Below are positions 1 to 5,069 of a stretch of DNA of 5,069 nt, one piece after another (position 1 is the first letter of the stretch; each line of letters opens with the position of its first letter). Source of the stretch: Bryobacteraceae bacterium. GTDB lineage: Bacteria > Acidobacteriota > Terriglobia > Bryobacterales > Bryobacteraceae. The notes beneath the pieces were generated by a model. It saw nothing but the letters and a program-made list of their open reading frames with translations. It searched no databases and was not told the origin of the DNA. Position numbers and translations under genes: made by a program. The DNA is taken from NCBI GenBank assembly GCA_025929455.1, contig JAICMB010000302.1, forward strand, positions 1 to 5,069, in the 5' to 3' direction.

Positions 1-2
1 GC

Positions 3-86
3 CTGCTGGCGTTTCCGGTCACGCTCGCGTACCTGCTAACCTTCGCAGCGACAGTTCATATCCGGAGAAAACTACGAGCGCTATGA
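3..86 (+). CDS. C-terminal tail of an unidentified membrane protein (partial)
   Basis: The frame beginning at position 3 stays open from the window edge to a TGA at 84-86 and encodes about 27 residues. The translation is a hydrophobic stretch (LLAFPVTLAYLLTFAATV) followed by a basic tail (HIRRKLRAL). That is the pattern of a last transmembrane helix ending in a positively charged cytoplasmic tail. The stop overlaps the ATG of the next gene in an ATGA arrangement (83-86), which is typical of neighbouring operon genes and supports this being a real gene end. The protein family cannot be named from so short a piece. Of the other two + frames, one has an early stop at 37-39 and the other is only the upstream extension of the oxidoreductase frame. 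Confidence is moderate because a short hydrophobic run can arise by chance. Confidence 0.5.
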   Translation: MLAFPVTLAYLLTFAATVHIRRKLRAL

Positions 87-1033
87 AAGCCGTATACGTC
101 GATCAACCCGGGGGCGCGGACCGCTTGCAGTATGCCGACCGACCCAAACCATCCGCCGCGCCCGGCCAGGCTGTTGTGCAGGTGAAAGCCTCCGGCGTCA
201 ATTTCATCGATATCTATTTCCGCGCCGGCCTGTACAAGGCCGACCCGCCCGTTGTGCTCGGCAGCGAGGGCGCGGGCATCGTCGAAACCGTCGCGTCCGA
301 CGTGGCCGATGTCAAACCCGGCGACCGCGTCGCGTGGGCGATGACGCGCGGTTCCTACGCCGAGTACGCCGCTGTTCCCGCGTGGCAGCTTGTTCGGATT
401 CCCGAGGGCCTCGATTTCACAACGGCTGCCGCGGCCATGCTGCAGGGCATGACGGCACACTACCTCACGCACTCGACCTGGCATCTCGAAGCCGGTCAGC
501 GTTGCCTGGTGCACGCCGCGGCCGGCGGAGTCGGATTGCTGCTGGTGCAGATGGCGAAGATGCTCGGCGCGCACGTGATTGGCACCGTGGGCACCGAAGA
601 AAAAGCGCAGCAGGCGCGCGAGGCCGGCGCCGACGAGGTCATCATCTATACAAAGGAAGACTTCGTTCCGAAAGCGAAGAATTGCGACGTCGTCTACGAT
701 TCGGTCGGCAAGTCGACGTTCTACGGCAGCCTCGATTGCCTGCGCCCTCGCGGACTGATGGTTTCGTTCGGCAACGCCAGTGGTCCGGTCCCGGATTTTC
801 CGCCGCTCATTCTCAGTCAGAAAGGCTCTCTGTTCCTCACGCGGCCGAGTCTCGCGCACTACACGCTCGATCGCAAGGAACTGCTCTGGCGCGCCAACGA
901 CGTGCTCGGCTGGATCGCATCCGGCAAACTGAAAGTGCACATCTTCAAAACATATCCGTTGAAGGACGCAGCACAGGCACAGCAGGACCTCGAAGGACGC
1001 CAGAGCACCGGCAAACTGGTTCTGGTACCGTGA
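83..1033 (+). CDS. qor: NADPH:quinone oxidoreductase, zinc-independent MDR family
   Basis: This 316-residue protein belongs to the medium-chain dehydrogenase/reductase superfamily, quinone oxidoreductase branch, which uses NADPH to reduce quinones or similar electrophilic carbonyls in the cytoplasm. Residues about 1-120 form the GroES-like catalytic domain, with the QOR signature around VNFIDIYFRAGLY (39-51) and LGSEGAGIV (59-67). Residues about 125-260 are the Rossmann domain, with the nucleotide-binding AAAGGVG at 145-151 and the family segment VVYDSVGKSTFYGSL (203-217). No cysteine/histidine set for a structural or catalytic zinc is visible, as expected for QOR rather than alcohol dehydrogenase. 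The length is close to E. coli QorA (327). The ATG at 83 gives the canonical N-terminus MKAVYV; GGAGA at 64-68 is a rather distant ribosome site, and the ATGA overlap suggests coupling to the upstream gene. Family assignment is secure; the physiological substrate is unknown. Confidence 0.93.
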   Translation: MKAVYVDQPGGADRLQYADRPKPSAAPGQAVVQVKASGVNFIDIYFRAGLYKADPPVVLGSEGAGIVETVASDVADVKPGDRVAWAMTRGSYAEYAAVPAWQLVRIPEGLDFTTAAAAMLQGMTAHYLTHSTWHLEAGQRCLVHAAAGGVGLLLVQMAKMLGAHVIGTVGTEEKAQQAREAGADEVIIYTKEDFVPKAKNCDVVYDSVGKSTFYGSLDCLRPRGLMVSFGNASGPVPDFPPLILSQKGSLFLTRPSLAHYTLDRKELLWRANDVLGWIASGKLKVHIFKTYPLKDAAQAQQDLEGRQSTGKLVLVP

Positions 1034-2088
1034 CGCGCGCGGCTGCGATCCCCTTCGAGGCGCTCAAGGCCGACGCATTCGTCGTCTCGGCGCTGCCCAA
1101 CGTGCGATATCTCACCGGGTTCACCGGCAGCAACGCCATGGCCGTGTTCGCACCCGGATTCGCGATGTTGTTTACGGACCCACGCTACACCATTCAAGCG
1201 GGCCAGGAAAGCGGCTGCCAGGTGCGCATTGCGAAAGGTTATCTGACGAAGGCCGTCGCGGCGCTCGCCGCGCGCAAGCGCTGGAAGAGAATCGCGTTCG
1301 AGCGCAACCGCATGGCATACGACGCATGGGAGAGCCTGCGCGGCCTGCTGCCTTCCACCACCCGCCTGGTTCCGGTGCAGGGCGTTGTCGAGCAGATGCG
1401 CATGGTGAAATCCGCCGAGGAGATCGCGCTCATCCGGCGGTCGGTGGAAACCAACTCCGCGGCGTTTGAAGCCGCCGTCCGCAAGATCCGTCCCGGCATT
1501 TCGGAGAGCGATCTGGCCGCGGAGATCGAATTCCAAATGCGGCGCCGCGGGGCGGAGAAACCCGCCTTCGACACCATCGTTGCAACCGGCGCGCGCACCG
1601 CGCTGCCGCACGCCCAGCCCACCGCGCAGGCCCTGAACGGGCATGGGATAGTATTGATAGATATGGGCGCGACCCGGGACGGGTACGCGAGCGATATGAC
1701 GCGCACGCTGTTCCTGGGCAAGCCGGACCCCCGTTTGCGGCGCATGTACAAAGCCGTGCAGCGGGCGCAACAGGCCGGAGTCGATGCGGTGCGCGAAGGC
1801 GTTACCGCGGGCGCCGTAGATCGCGCCACACGCAACGTTTTAAAAGCGCACGGGCTCGAAAAGGAATTTGTACATTCCACAGGCCACGGCCTCGGACTCG
1901 AGATACATGAACCGCCGCGCCTCGGACGGCGGGACGCAACCGTTCTCAAGGCGGGCATGGTCATTACGATTGAGCCCGGAGCATATCGCGAAGGAGTGGG
2001 CGGAATTCGAATTGAAGATACCGTTATCGTTACCAAGAACGGGTGCGACGTGCTGACGCCAACCTCGAAGGAGTTGACGGTCCTCTAA
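1030..2088 (+). CDS. Xaa-Pro peptidase (aminopeptidase P / prolidase-like), M24 family
   Basis: This is a 352-residue, two-domain 'pita-bread' metallopeptidase that removes residues at Xaa-Pro bonds of peptides in the cytoplasm. Residues about 5-130 form the creatinase-type N-terminal domain (NVRYLTGFTGSN at 24-35, LFTDPRYT at 47-54). Residues about 135-350 form the catalytic domain. All five expected dinuclear metal ligands are visible: D211 (IDMGA), D222 (SDMTRT), H286 (STGHGLG), E315 (TIEPGAY) and E329 (GIRIED). The catalytic-site histidines H194 (LPHAQP) and H293 (EIHEPP) are also present, so it should be active. The start is GTG at 1030, overlapping the qor stop as GTGA. The frame is open further upstream, but only as a shadow of qor, and the first downstream ATG (1138) would remove part of the N-terminal domain. 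There is no clear Shine-Dalgarno sequence, so translation is probably coupled to qor. Whether it prefers dipeptides (PepQ-like) or longer peptides (PepP/YpdF-like) cannot be told. Confidence 0.93.
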   Translation: MTRAAAIPFEALKADAFVVSALPNVRYLTGFTGSNAMAVFAPGFAMLFTDPRYTIQAGQESGCQVRIAKGYLTKAVAALAARKRWKRIAFERNRMAYDAWESLRGLLPSTTRLVPVQGVVEQMRMVKSAEEIALIRRSVETNSAAFEAAVRKIRPGISESDLAAEIEFQMRRRGAEKPAFDTIVATGARTALPHAQPTAQALNGHGIVLIDMGATRDGYASDMTRTLFLGKPDPRLRRMYKAVQRAQQAGVDAVREGVTAGAVDRATRNVLKAHGLEKEFVHSTGHGLGLEIHEPPRLGRRDATVLKAGMVITIEPGAYREGVGGIRIEDTVIVTKNGCDVLTPTSKELTVL

Positions 2089-2568
2089 ATGTCGAACGAC
2101 ATCACGAACGACGACGTCCGAGAACTGGTGAAGCTGGCGGTCGACAGCGGCGTTGCCGAGATCGAGGTGCAGCGCGGCAACAACCGTGTCCGCATTCGCC
2201 GCGCGGCCGAAGGTCACGACGGCATTACCGCGGTCGCTCCGGCGCCTTCGAGTGTTCAGCATTTGCAGCCCGCCGCGGTTCCGGCGGCGCCGCCGCAAGC
2301 AGCCGCGCCGCAGGCTCCCGCCTCGAACGACTTCATCGTGAAGTCCCCGATCGTGGGTACTTATTACGACCAGCCGAAAACAGACGATCCGCCGTTCGTG
2401 CGCGTCGGCGATCACGTCGAGCCGGGCCAGGCGCTGTGCATTATCGAATCCATGAAGCTCATGAACGAGATCGAATCGGAGATCGCCGGCACCGTCGTAG
2501 CGAAATTGATGGAGAATGGACGCCCGGTGGAGTACGGCGAAGCGCTATTCGCCATACGCCCTCGCTGA
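2089..2568 (+). CDS. accB: Acetyl-CoA carboxylase biotin carboxyl carrier protein
   Basis: This 159-residue protein carries the covalently bound biotin that shuttles CO2 from biotin carboxylase to the carboxyltransferase in the first committed step of fatty acid synthesis. Residues 1-40 are a conserved N-terminal region typical of AccB, containing DVRELVKLAVDSGVAEIEV. Residues about 48-79 are a flexible Ala/Pro-rich linker. Residues about 81-158 are the biotinyl/lipoyl domain. The biotin acceptor is K123 (codon 2455-2457) in ESMKLMNE, a variant of the usual EAMKM. The 'thumb' insertion (GTYYDQPKTDDPPFV, 90-104) marks it as an acetyl-CoA carboxylase carrier rather than another biotin domain. 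Length is close to E. coli AccB (156). The ATG directly follows the peptidase stop; AAGGAG at 2068-2073 lies 15 bases upstream, which is long for a ribosome site, so coupling is likely. BirA would be needed to attach biotin but is not in this window. Confidence 0.97.
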   Translation: MSNDITNDDVRELVKLAVDSGVAEIEVQRGNNRVRIRRAAEGHDGITAVAPAPSSVQHLQPAAVPAAPPQAAAPQAPASNDFIVKSPIVGTYYDQPKTDDPPFVRVGDHVEPGQALCIIESMKLMNEIESEIAGTVVAKLMENGRPVEYGEALFAIRPR

Positions 2569-2583
2569 GTGCCTGGCGTCCCT

Positions 2584-3933
2584 ATGTTCCGCAAAATTCT
2601 AATCGCCAATCGCGGCGAAATCGCGCTGCGCATCATCTGCGCGTGCAAAGATCTCGGCATCAAAACTGTCGCCGTGTATTCCGAAGCGGACCGCCACAGT
2701 CTGCACGCGCGCTTCGCAGACGAGGCCATCTGTATCGGTCCGGCGAAAAGCTCGCGCAGCTATCTCGACATTCCGGCGGTGATCAGCGCCGCCGAAATTA
2801 CGAACGTCGATGCCATTCATCCCGGTTATGGATTCCTGAGCGAAAACGCGGAGTTCGCGGATGTATGCGAAACGTCGGGCCTGACATTCATCGGGCCGCG
2901 TCCGGATGTGATCCGCTCCATGGGCCTGAAGCAGCATGCGCGCAAGATCATGGCCGACAGCGGCGTCCCGGTGCTGCCCGGTTCCGAAGGCATTCTGAAA
3001 AGCGCGGAGGAGGCCATGCAAGTAGCGGATGGCATCGGCTACCCCGTGATGATGAAAGCATCGGCGGGCGGCGGCGGCCGTGGCATGCGAATCGCGACGA
3101 ACGCGTCGGAAGTTCCCAACCTGCTCGCGCAGGCGCAGCAGGAAGCGCAGGCCGCTTTCGGGTGTCCCGATATGTACATGGAGAAGCTCGTCGAGGCTCC
3201 GCGGCATATCGAGTTTCAAGTGTTGGCCGATCAGCACGGGAACGTCGAGATTCTCGGCGAGCGCGAGTGCTCCATCCAGCGGCGTCATCAGAAGCTGCTC
3301 GAGGAATCGCCGTCGCCGGTCGTTACGCCGGAACTGCGCGAGCGCATGTCCGCGAGCCTGCGCGATGCCATGCGCAACATCGGCTACACCAACGCGGGCA
3401 CGGTTGAGTTCTTGATGGACGAAACCGGCTCGCTGTACTTCATCGAAGTAAACGCGCGCGTGCAGGTGGAGCATCCCGTCACGGAGGCGGTGACCGGTGT
3501 CGACATCGTGAAATCACAGATACGGATTGCGGCCGGCGAAAAGCTGTGCGAGGTGTTGCCCGGTCCGGTGCAGTTGCGAGGGCATGCCATCGAGTGCCGC
3601 ATCAATGCCGAAAATCCGGAGACGTTCGCGCCATCGCCCGGACGCATCACGGGCTTGAATCTACCAGGTGGAATCGGCGTGCGCGTCGACACCGCCGCGT
3701 ACACCGACGGCGTCATTCCGCCGTACTACGATTCGCTGGTTGCCAAGCTGATCGCCTACGGGCACGACCGCAACGAAGCCATCACACGCATGCGCCGCGC
3801 GCTCGACATGTTCGTGGTGGAGGGAATCTACACGACCATTCCCTTGCACCAGCGCATATTGAACGATCCCGACTTCGTCGCCGGCAACTTCGACACCGGT
3901 TTTCTCAACCGCGACAAACCCGCGCGCGGCTGA
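2584..3933 (+). CDS. accC: Acetyl-CoA carboxylase, biotin carboxylase subunit
   Basis: This 449-residue ATP-grasp enzyme carboxylates the biotin on AccB using ATP and bicarbonate. The N-terminal domain opens with [16 protein letters not shown] (2-17). K116 and K158 are the ATP-binding lysines, and the glycine-rich lid is SAGGGGRGM (160-168). The catalytic region has H208, Q232, H235 and K237 (RRHQK), metal ligands E275 and E288, and the motif [11 protein letters not shown] (288-298) with R292, Q294, V295 and E296. R339 (IECRINAE) matches the biotin-site arginine. All key residues are therefore present. The C-terminal domain contains [15 protein letters not shown] (379-393). The ATG at 2584 is chosen because it gives the family N-terminus and exactly the E. 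coli length (449). A GTG at 2569, directly after the accB stop, would add only VPGVP. Neither start has a clear ribosome site. Biotin carboxylase domains of pyruvate or propionyl-CoA carboxylase are similar, but standing alone after accB favours acetyl-CoA carboxylase. Confidence 0.97.
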   Translation: MFRKILIANRGEIALRIICACKDLGIKTVAVYSEADRHSLHARFADEAICIGPAKSSRSYLDIPAVISAAEITNVDAIHPGYGFLSENAEFADVCETSGLTFIGPRPDVIRSMGLKQHARKIMADSGVPVLPGSEGILKSAEEAMQVADGIGYPVMMKASAGGGGRGMRIATNASEVPNLLAQAQQEAQAAFGCPDMYMEKLVEAPRHIEFQVLADQHGNVEILGERECSIQRRHQKLLEESPSPVVTPELRERMSASLRDAMRNIGYTNAGTVEFLMDETGSLYFIEVNARVQVEHPVTEAVTGVDIVKSQIRIAAGEKLCEVLPGPVQLRGHAIECRINAENPETFAPSPGRITGLNLPGGIGVRVDTAAYTDGVIPPYYDSLVAKLIAYGHDRNEAITRMRRALDMFVVEGIYTTIPLHQRILNDPDFVAGNFDTGFLNRDKPARG

Positions 3934-3941
3934 TCAGAATT

Positions 3942-3979
3942 CGTGGGCAGGTTTTCAACTGCTAAAAACCTGCCCCACG
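3942..3979. terminator. Strong inverted repeat between convergent genes, probable bidirectional terminator or intergenic repeat
   Basis: The left arm CGTGGGCAGGTTTT (3942-3955) pairs with the right arm at 3965-3979, AAAACCTGCCCCACG, forming a 14-bp stem with one bulged C and a 9-base loop (3956-3964). It fills most of the 49-base gap between accC and the response regulator, where a terminator for both converging transcripts is expected. It has no T-run immediately after the stem in either direction; the T and A runs lie inside the stem next to the loop. It is therefore not a textbook Rho-independent terminator. It could instead protect mRNA 3' ends or be a copy of a REP-like repeat. Confidence 0.55.
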
Positions 3980-3980
3980 C

Positions 3981-4000
3981 GCTCATGAGATGAGCTTTTT
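3981..4000 (+). terminator. Small hairpin plus T-run, candidate terminator for the accC transcript
   Basis: GCTCAT (3981-3986) and ATGAGC (3990-3995) form a 6-bp stem with a 3-base GAG loop, followed at once by TTTTT (3996-4000). This is the layout of an intrinsic terminator reading on the + strand, just beyond the larger inverted repeat. The stem is short and only half GC, so it may be weak alone. It overlaps the last codons and stop of the response regulator on the other strand, so the sequence is also constrained by coding. Confidence 0.4.
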
Positions 4001-4633
4001 GCGCACCGCGTAGAGCACAATGTCAGCGGTGCTGTGCAAACTAAGCTTGCGCATAAGATTCATGCGGTGCGTCTCGATAGTGGAGAGGCCCACACCGAGC
4101 GTGGTGGCCACTTCCTTATTTGAGCGGCCTTCCGCGAGCAGATGTAGCACTTCTTTTTCGCGGTCGGTAAGCAGGTCGTAGCTGTCTTCAAGACCGCGCT
4201 GGCGCAGAAAGCGGACGTAGTCTTCGAGCAGCGTCTGCGCGACGCGCGGGCTGAAGTAGGGCCGGCCGTTCAGTACGTTCGCGATGGCGGGCAGGATGTC
4301 GGACTCGGACGAATCCTTCAACAGATAAGCTTTCGCTCCGGCGTTAACGGCACGGAGCACGTACGCTTCATCGGAGTACATACTGAGCATAATGATGCGA
4401 GTGTTCGGCGATGCGGACGCGATCTGCGCGGCGGCATCGATGCCGTTGAGTTGCGGCATGCCGATGTCGAGGATGGCGAGGTCGGGCTGCAACTCGGTGC
4501 TGAGCTCGACGGCTTCACGGCCGTTCGTGGCTTCGCCGACCACTTTCATGTCCGGATTGGCTTCGATAATGGCACGCAGGCCGCGCCGCACCACGCTGTG
4601 ATCGTCGGCGAGCAGAATGCGCGATTCAGACAT
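3983..4633 (-). CDS. NarL/FixJ-family two-component response regulator, LuxR-type DNA-binding domain
   Basis: This 216-residue transcriptional regulator should be phosphorylated by the kinase encoded just upstream. Residues about 4-120 are the receiver domain: acidic pocket D10 and D11 (LADDH), phospho-acceptor D56 (LDIGMP), S84 at the switch position (MLS) and conserved K106 (LLKD). A short linker (about 121-151) leads to the LuxR/GerE helix-turn-helix at about 153-213, with LTDREKEVLHLLAEGRSNKE (155-174) and STIETHRMNLMRKL (184-197). All residues needed for phosphorylation are present. The start is ATG 4633-4631, giving MSESRILLADDH. A TTG 33 bases upstream would add an atypical MSTHRWSPRPR and lies further inside the kinase gene. 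A GAGG ribosome site sits 6 bases before the ATG. The gene overlaps the kinase stop by 8 bases (4626-4633), indicating translational coupling. Target genes cannot be inferred. Confidence 0.95.
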   Translation of the reverse strand: MSESRILLADDHSVVRRGLRAIIEANPDMKVVGEATNGREAVELSTELQPDLAILDIGMPQLNGIDAAAQIASASPNTRIIMLSMYSDEAYVLRAVNAGAKAYLLKDSSESDILPAIANVLNGRPYFSPRVAQTLLEDYVRFLRQRGLEDSYDLLTDREKEVLHLLAEGRSNKEVATTLGVGLSTIETHRMNLMRKLSLHSTADIVLYAVRKKLIS

Positions 4634-5069
4634 GCGCGGCCTCGGTGACCAGCGGTGCGTTGACAACCAGTTCGGTGCCGCCCGCCGGGCTCCGGCGCAC
4701 GATGAGATCGCCGCCGATCTGGTGCGCGCGTTCTTCCATGCCGCGCAACCCTAATCCGTGGCGGCGTGCGGTGGTGAGGCCGACGCCGTTGTCGCGGATG
4801 CGGAGTTGCAGGCTCGAACCTGACGCGGTGATCGAAATTTGAACGGCCGTGGCTTTGGAATGCCGTGCGATGTTGGTGAGGGCTTCCTGAACGATGCGAT
4901 AGATGTGAATGCGGTGGCCTTCCGGCAAACCCCCGATGTCGTCGCGGATATCGAGCGTGACCGGGATATCAAAGCGGCGGGCGAAGTCGCGAGCCTGCCA
5001 TTCGAGCGCGGCGGCCAGGCCGAGGTCGTCGAGCATGGACGGGCGCAGGCCCATGGCAAGATCGCGCAC
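4626..5069 (-). CDS. Sensor histidine kinase, NarX/DegS-type (HisKA_3-HATPase), C-terminal part
   Basis: The last 148 codons (147 residues plus stop) of a histidine kinase are visible; the gene continues past the right window edge. The first visible codon is GTG, but it is almost certainly internal because it falls within the dimerisation/phosphotransfer (HisKA_3) domain, whose end is LRPSMLDDLGLAAALEW (8-24 of the visible part). The ATPase domain follows: N box VQEALTNIARH (60-70, with N66), G1 box RDNGVGL (92-98, with D93) and G2 box GLGLRGMEERA (105-115). It ends with GGTELVVNAPL (130-140), typical of the family. The ATP-binding residues are intact. The phosphorylated histidine and the sensor region lie outside the window, so the signal and membrane location are unknown. 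Its stop overlaps the start of the response regulator by 8 bases (ATGTCTGA on the - strand), marking the two as a cognate pair. Confidence 0.94.
   Translation of the reverse strand: MRDLAMGLRPSMLDDLGLAAALEWQARDFARRFDIPVTLDIRDDIGGLPEGHRIHIYRIVQEALTNIARHSKATAVQISITASGSSLQLRIRDNGVGLTTARRHGLGLRGMEERAHQIGGDLIVRRSPAGGTELVVNAPLVTEAAHV
4640..4643 (-). promoter_or_regulatory. Ribosome binding site of the response regulator
   Basis: Read on the - strand this is GAGG, six bases before the ATG at 4633-4631. It lies inside the end of the kinase gene. It supports the ATG at 4633 over the in-frame TTG at 4666 as the true start. Confidence 0.55.

Noticed and set aside
56..940. 294-codon open frame on the - strand opposite qor
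   Set aside because: Its translation is Arg/His/Gly-rich with no recognisable domain, and it mirrors a clear quinone oxidoreductase. Such antisense frames are expected in GC-rich codon usage.
334..1029. Upstream extension of the peptidase frame into qor, which would give a 584-residue protein
   Set aside because: The extension encodes Arg/Ser-rich low-complexity sequence overlapping qor out of frame. GTG at 1030 gives the normal M24 length and N-terminal domain.
2569..2583. GTG start of accC directly after the accB stop
   Set aside because: It is possible for coupling but adds only VPGVP before the conserved N-terminus. ATG 2584 gives the usual 449-residue enzyme, so the GTG is kept only as an alternative.
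2043..3407. 454-codon + strand open frame across accB and accC
   Set aside because: It is Arg/Ala/Gly-rich with no domain and is fully covered by two unmistakable genes in another frame.
2599..3474. 291-codon - strand open frame opposite accC
   Set aside because: It has a His/Arg/Ala-rich shadow composition and no family motif, and lies wholly within accC.
4634..4666. TTG start giving the response regulator 11 extra residues
   Set aside because: The extra residues are not part of the receiver fold. ATG 4633 has a well-spaced GAGG site and the typical N-terminus.
1..5069. CRISPR array, tRNA/rRNA, insertion sequence or phage feature
   Set aside because: I saw no regularly spaced direct repeats, cloverleaf, transposase or integrase. 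Nearly every base belongs to identified housekeeping or regulatory genes.

Overview
The window is ordinary bacterial chromosome, GC-rich by eye (around 60% or slightly above, not counted) and almost entirely coding. It holds two convergent gene sets. On the + strand, positions 1-3933 carry a tightly packed run: the tail of an unidentified membrane protein, a zinc-free NADPH:quinone oxidoreductase (qor), an M24-family Xaa-Pro peptidase, and the acetyl-CoA carboxylase subunits accB (biotin carboxyl carrier protein) and accC (biotin carboxylase). On the - strand, positions 5069-3983 carry a two-component pair: the C-terminal part of a NarX/DegS-type histidine kinase, cut by the window edge, and a complete NarL/FixJ-type response regulator.

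The + strand genes overlap or abut: an ATGA overlap at 83-86, a GTGA overlap at 1030-1033, TAA directly followed by ATG at 2086-2091, and only 15 bases from the accB stop to the preferred accC start. There is no room for a promoter or terminator between them, so they probably form one translationally coupled operon whose promoter lies to the left of the window. AccB carries the biotin that AccC carboxylates using ATP and bicarbonate. The carboxyltransferase genes accA and accD are not here. The peptidase and the oxidoreductase have no direct metabolic link to this step; the peptidase-accBC neighbourhood resembles arrangements known elsewhere, where efp often sits next to the peptidase, but efp is absent here.

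The two gene sets meet tail to tail across 49 bases (3934-3982). Those bases hold a strong inverted repeat, and a second small hairpin with a T-run overlaps the 3' end of the response regulator. Together they probably terminate both transcripts.

The lineage cannot be fixed from this window. GC content, the peptidase-accB-accC order without efp, and the style of the NarL-type pair would fit Acidobacteriota, but this is a low-confidence inference. I found no mobile element, CRISPR array, RNA gene or evident novel system. The most distinctive observations are that the peptidase, accB and accC share one reading frame separated only by single stop codons, and the intergenic inverted repeat, which could be a genome-wide repeat element.
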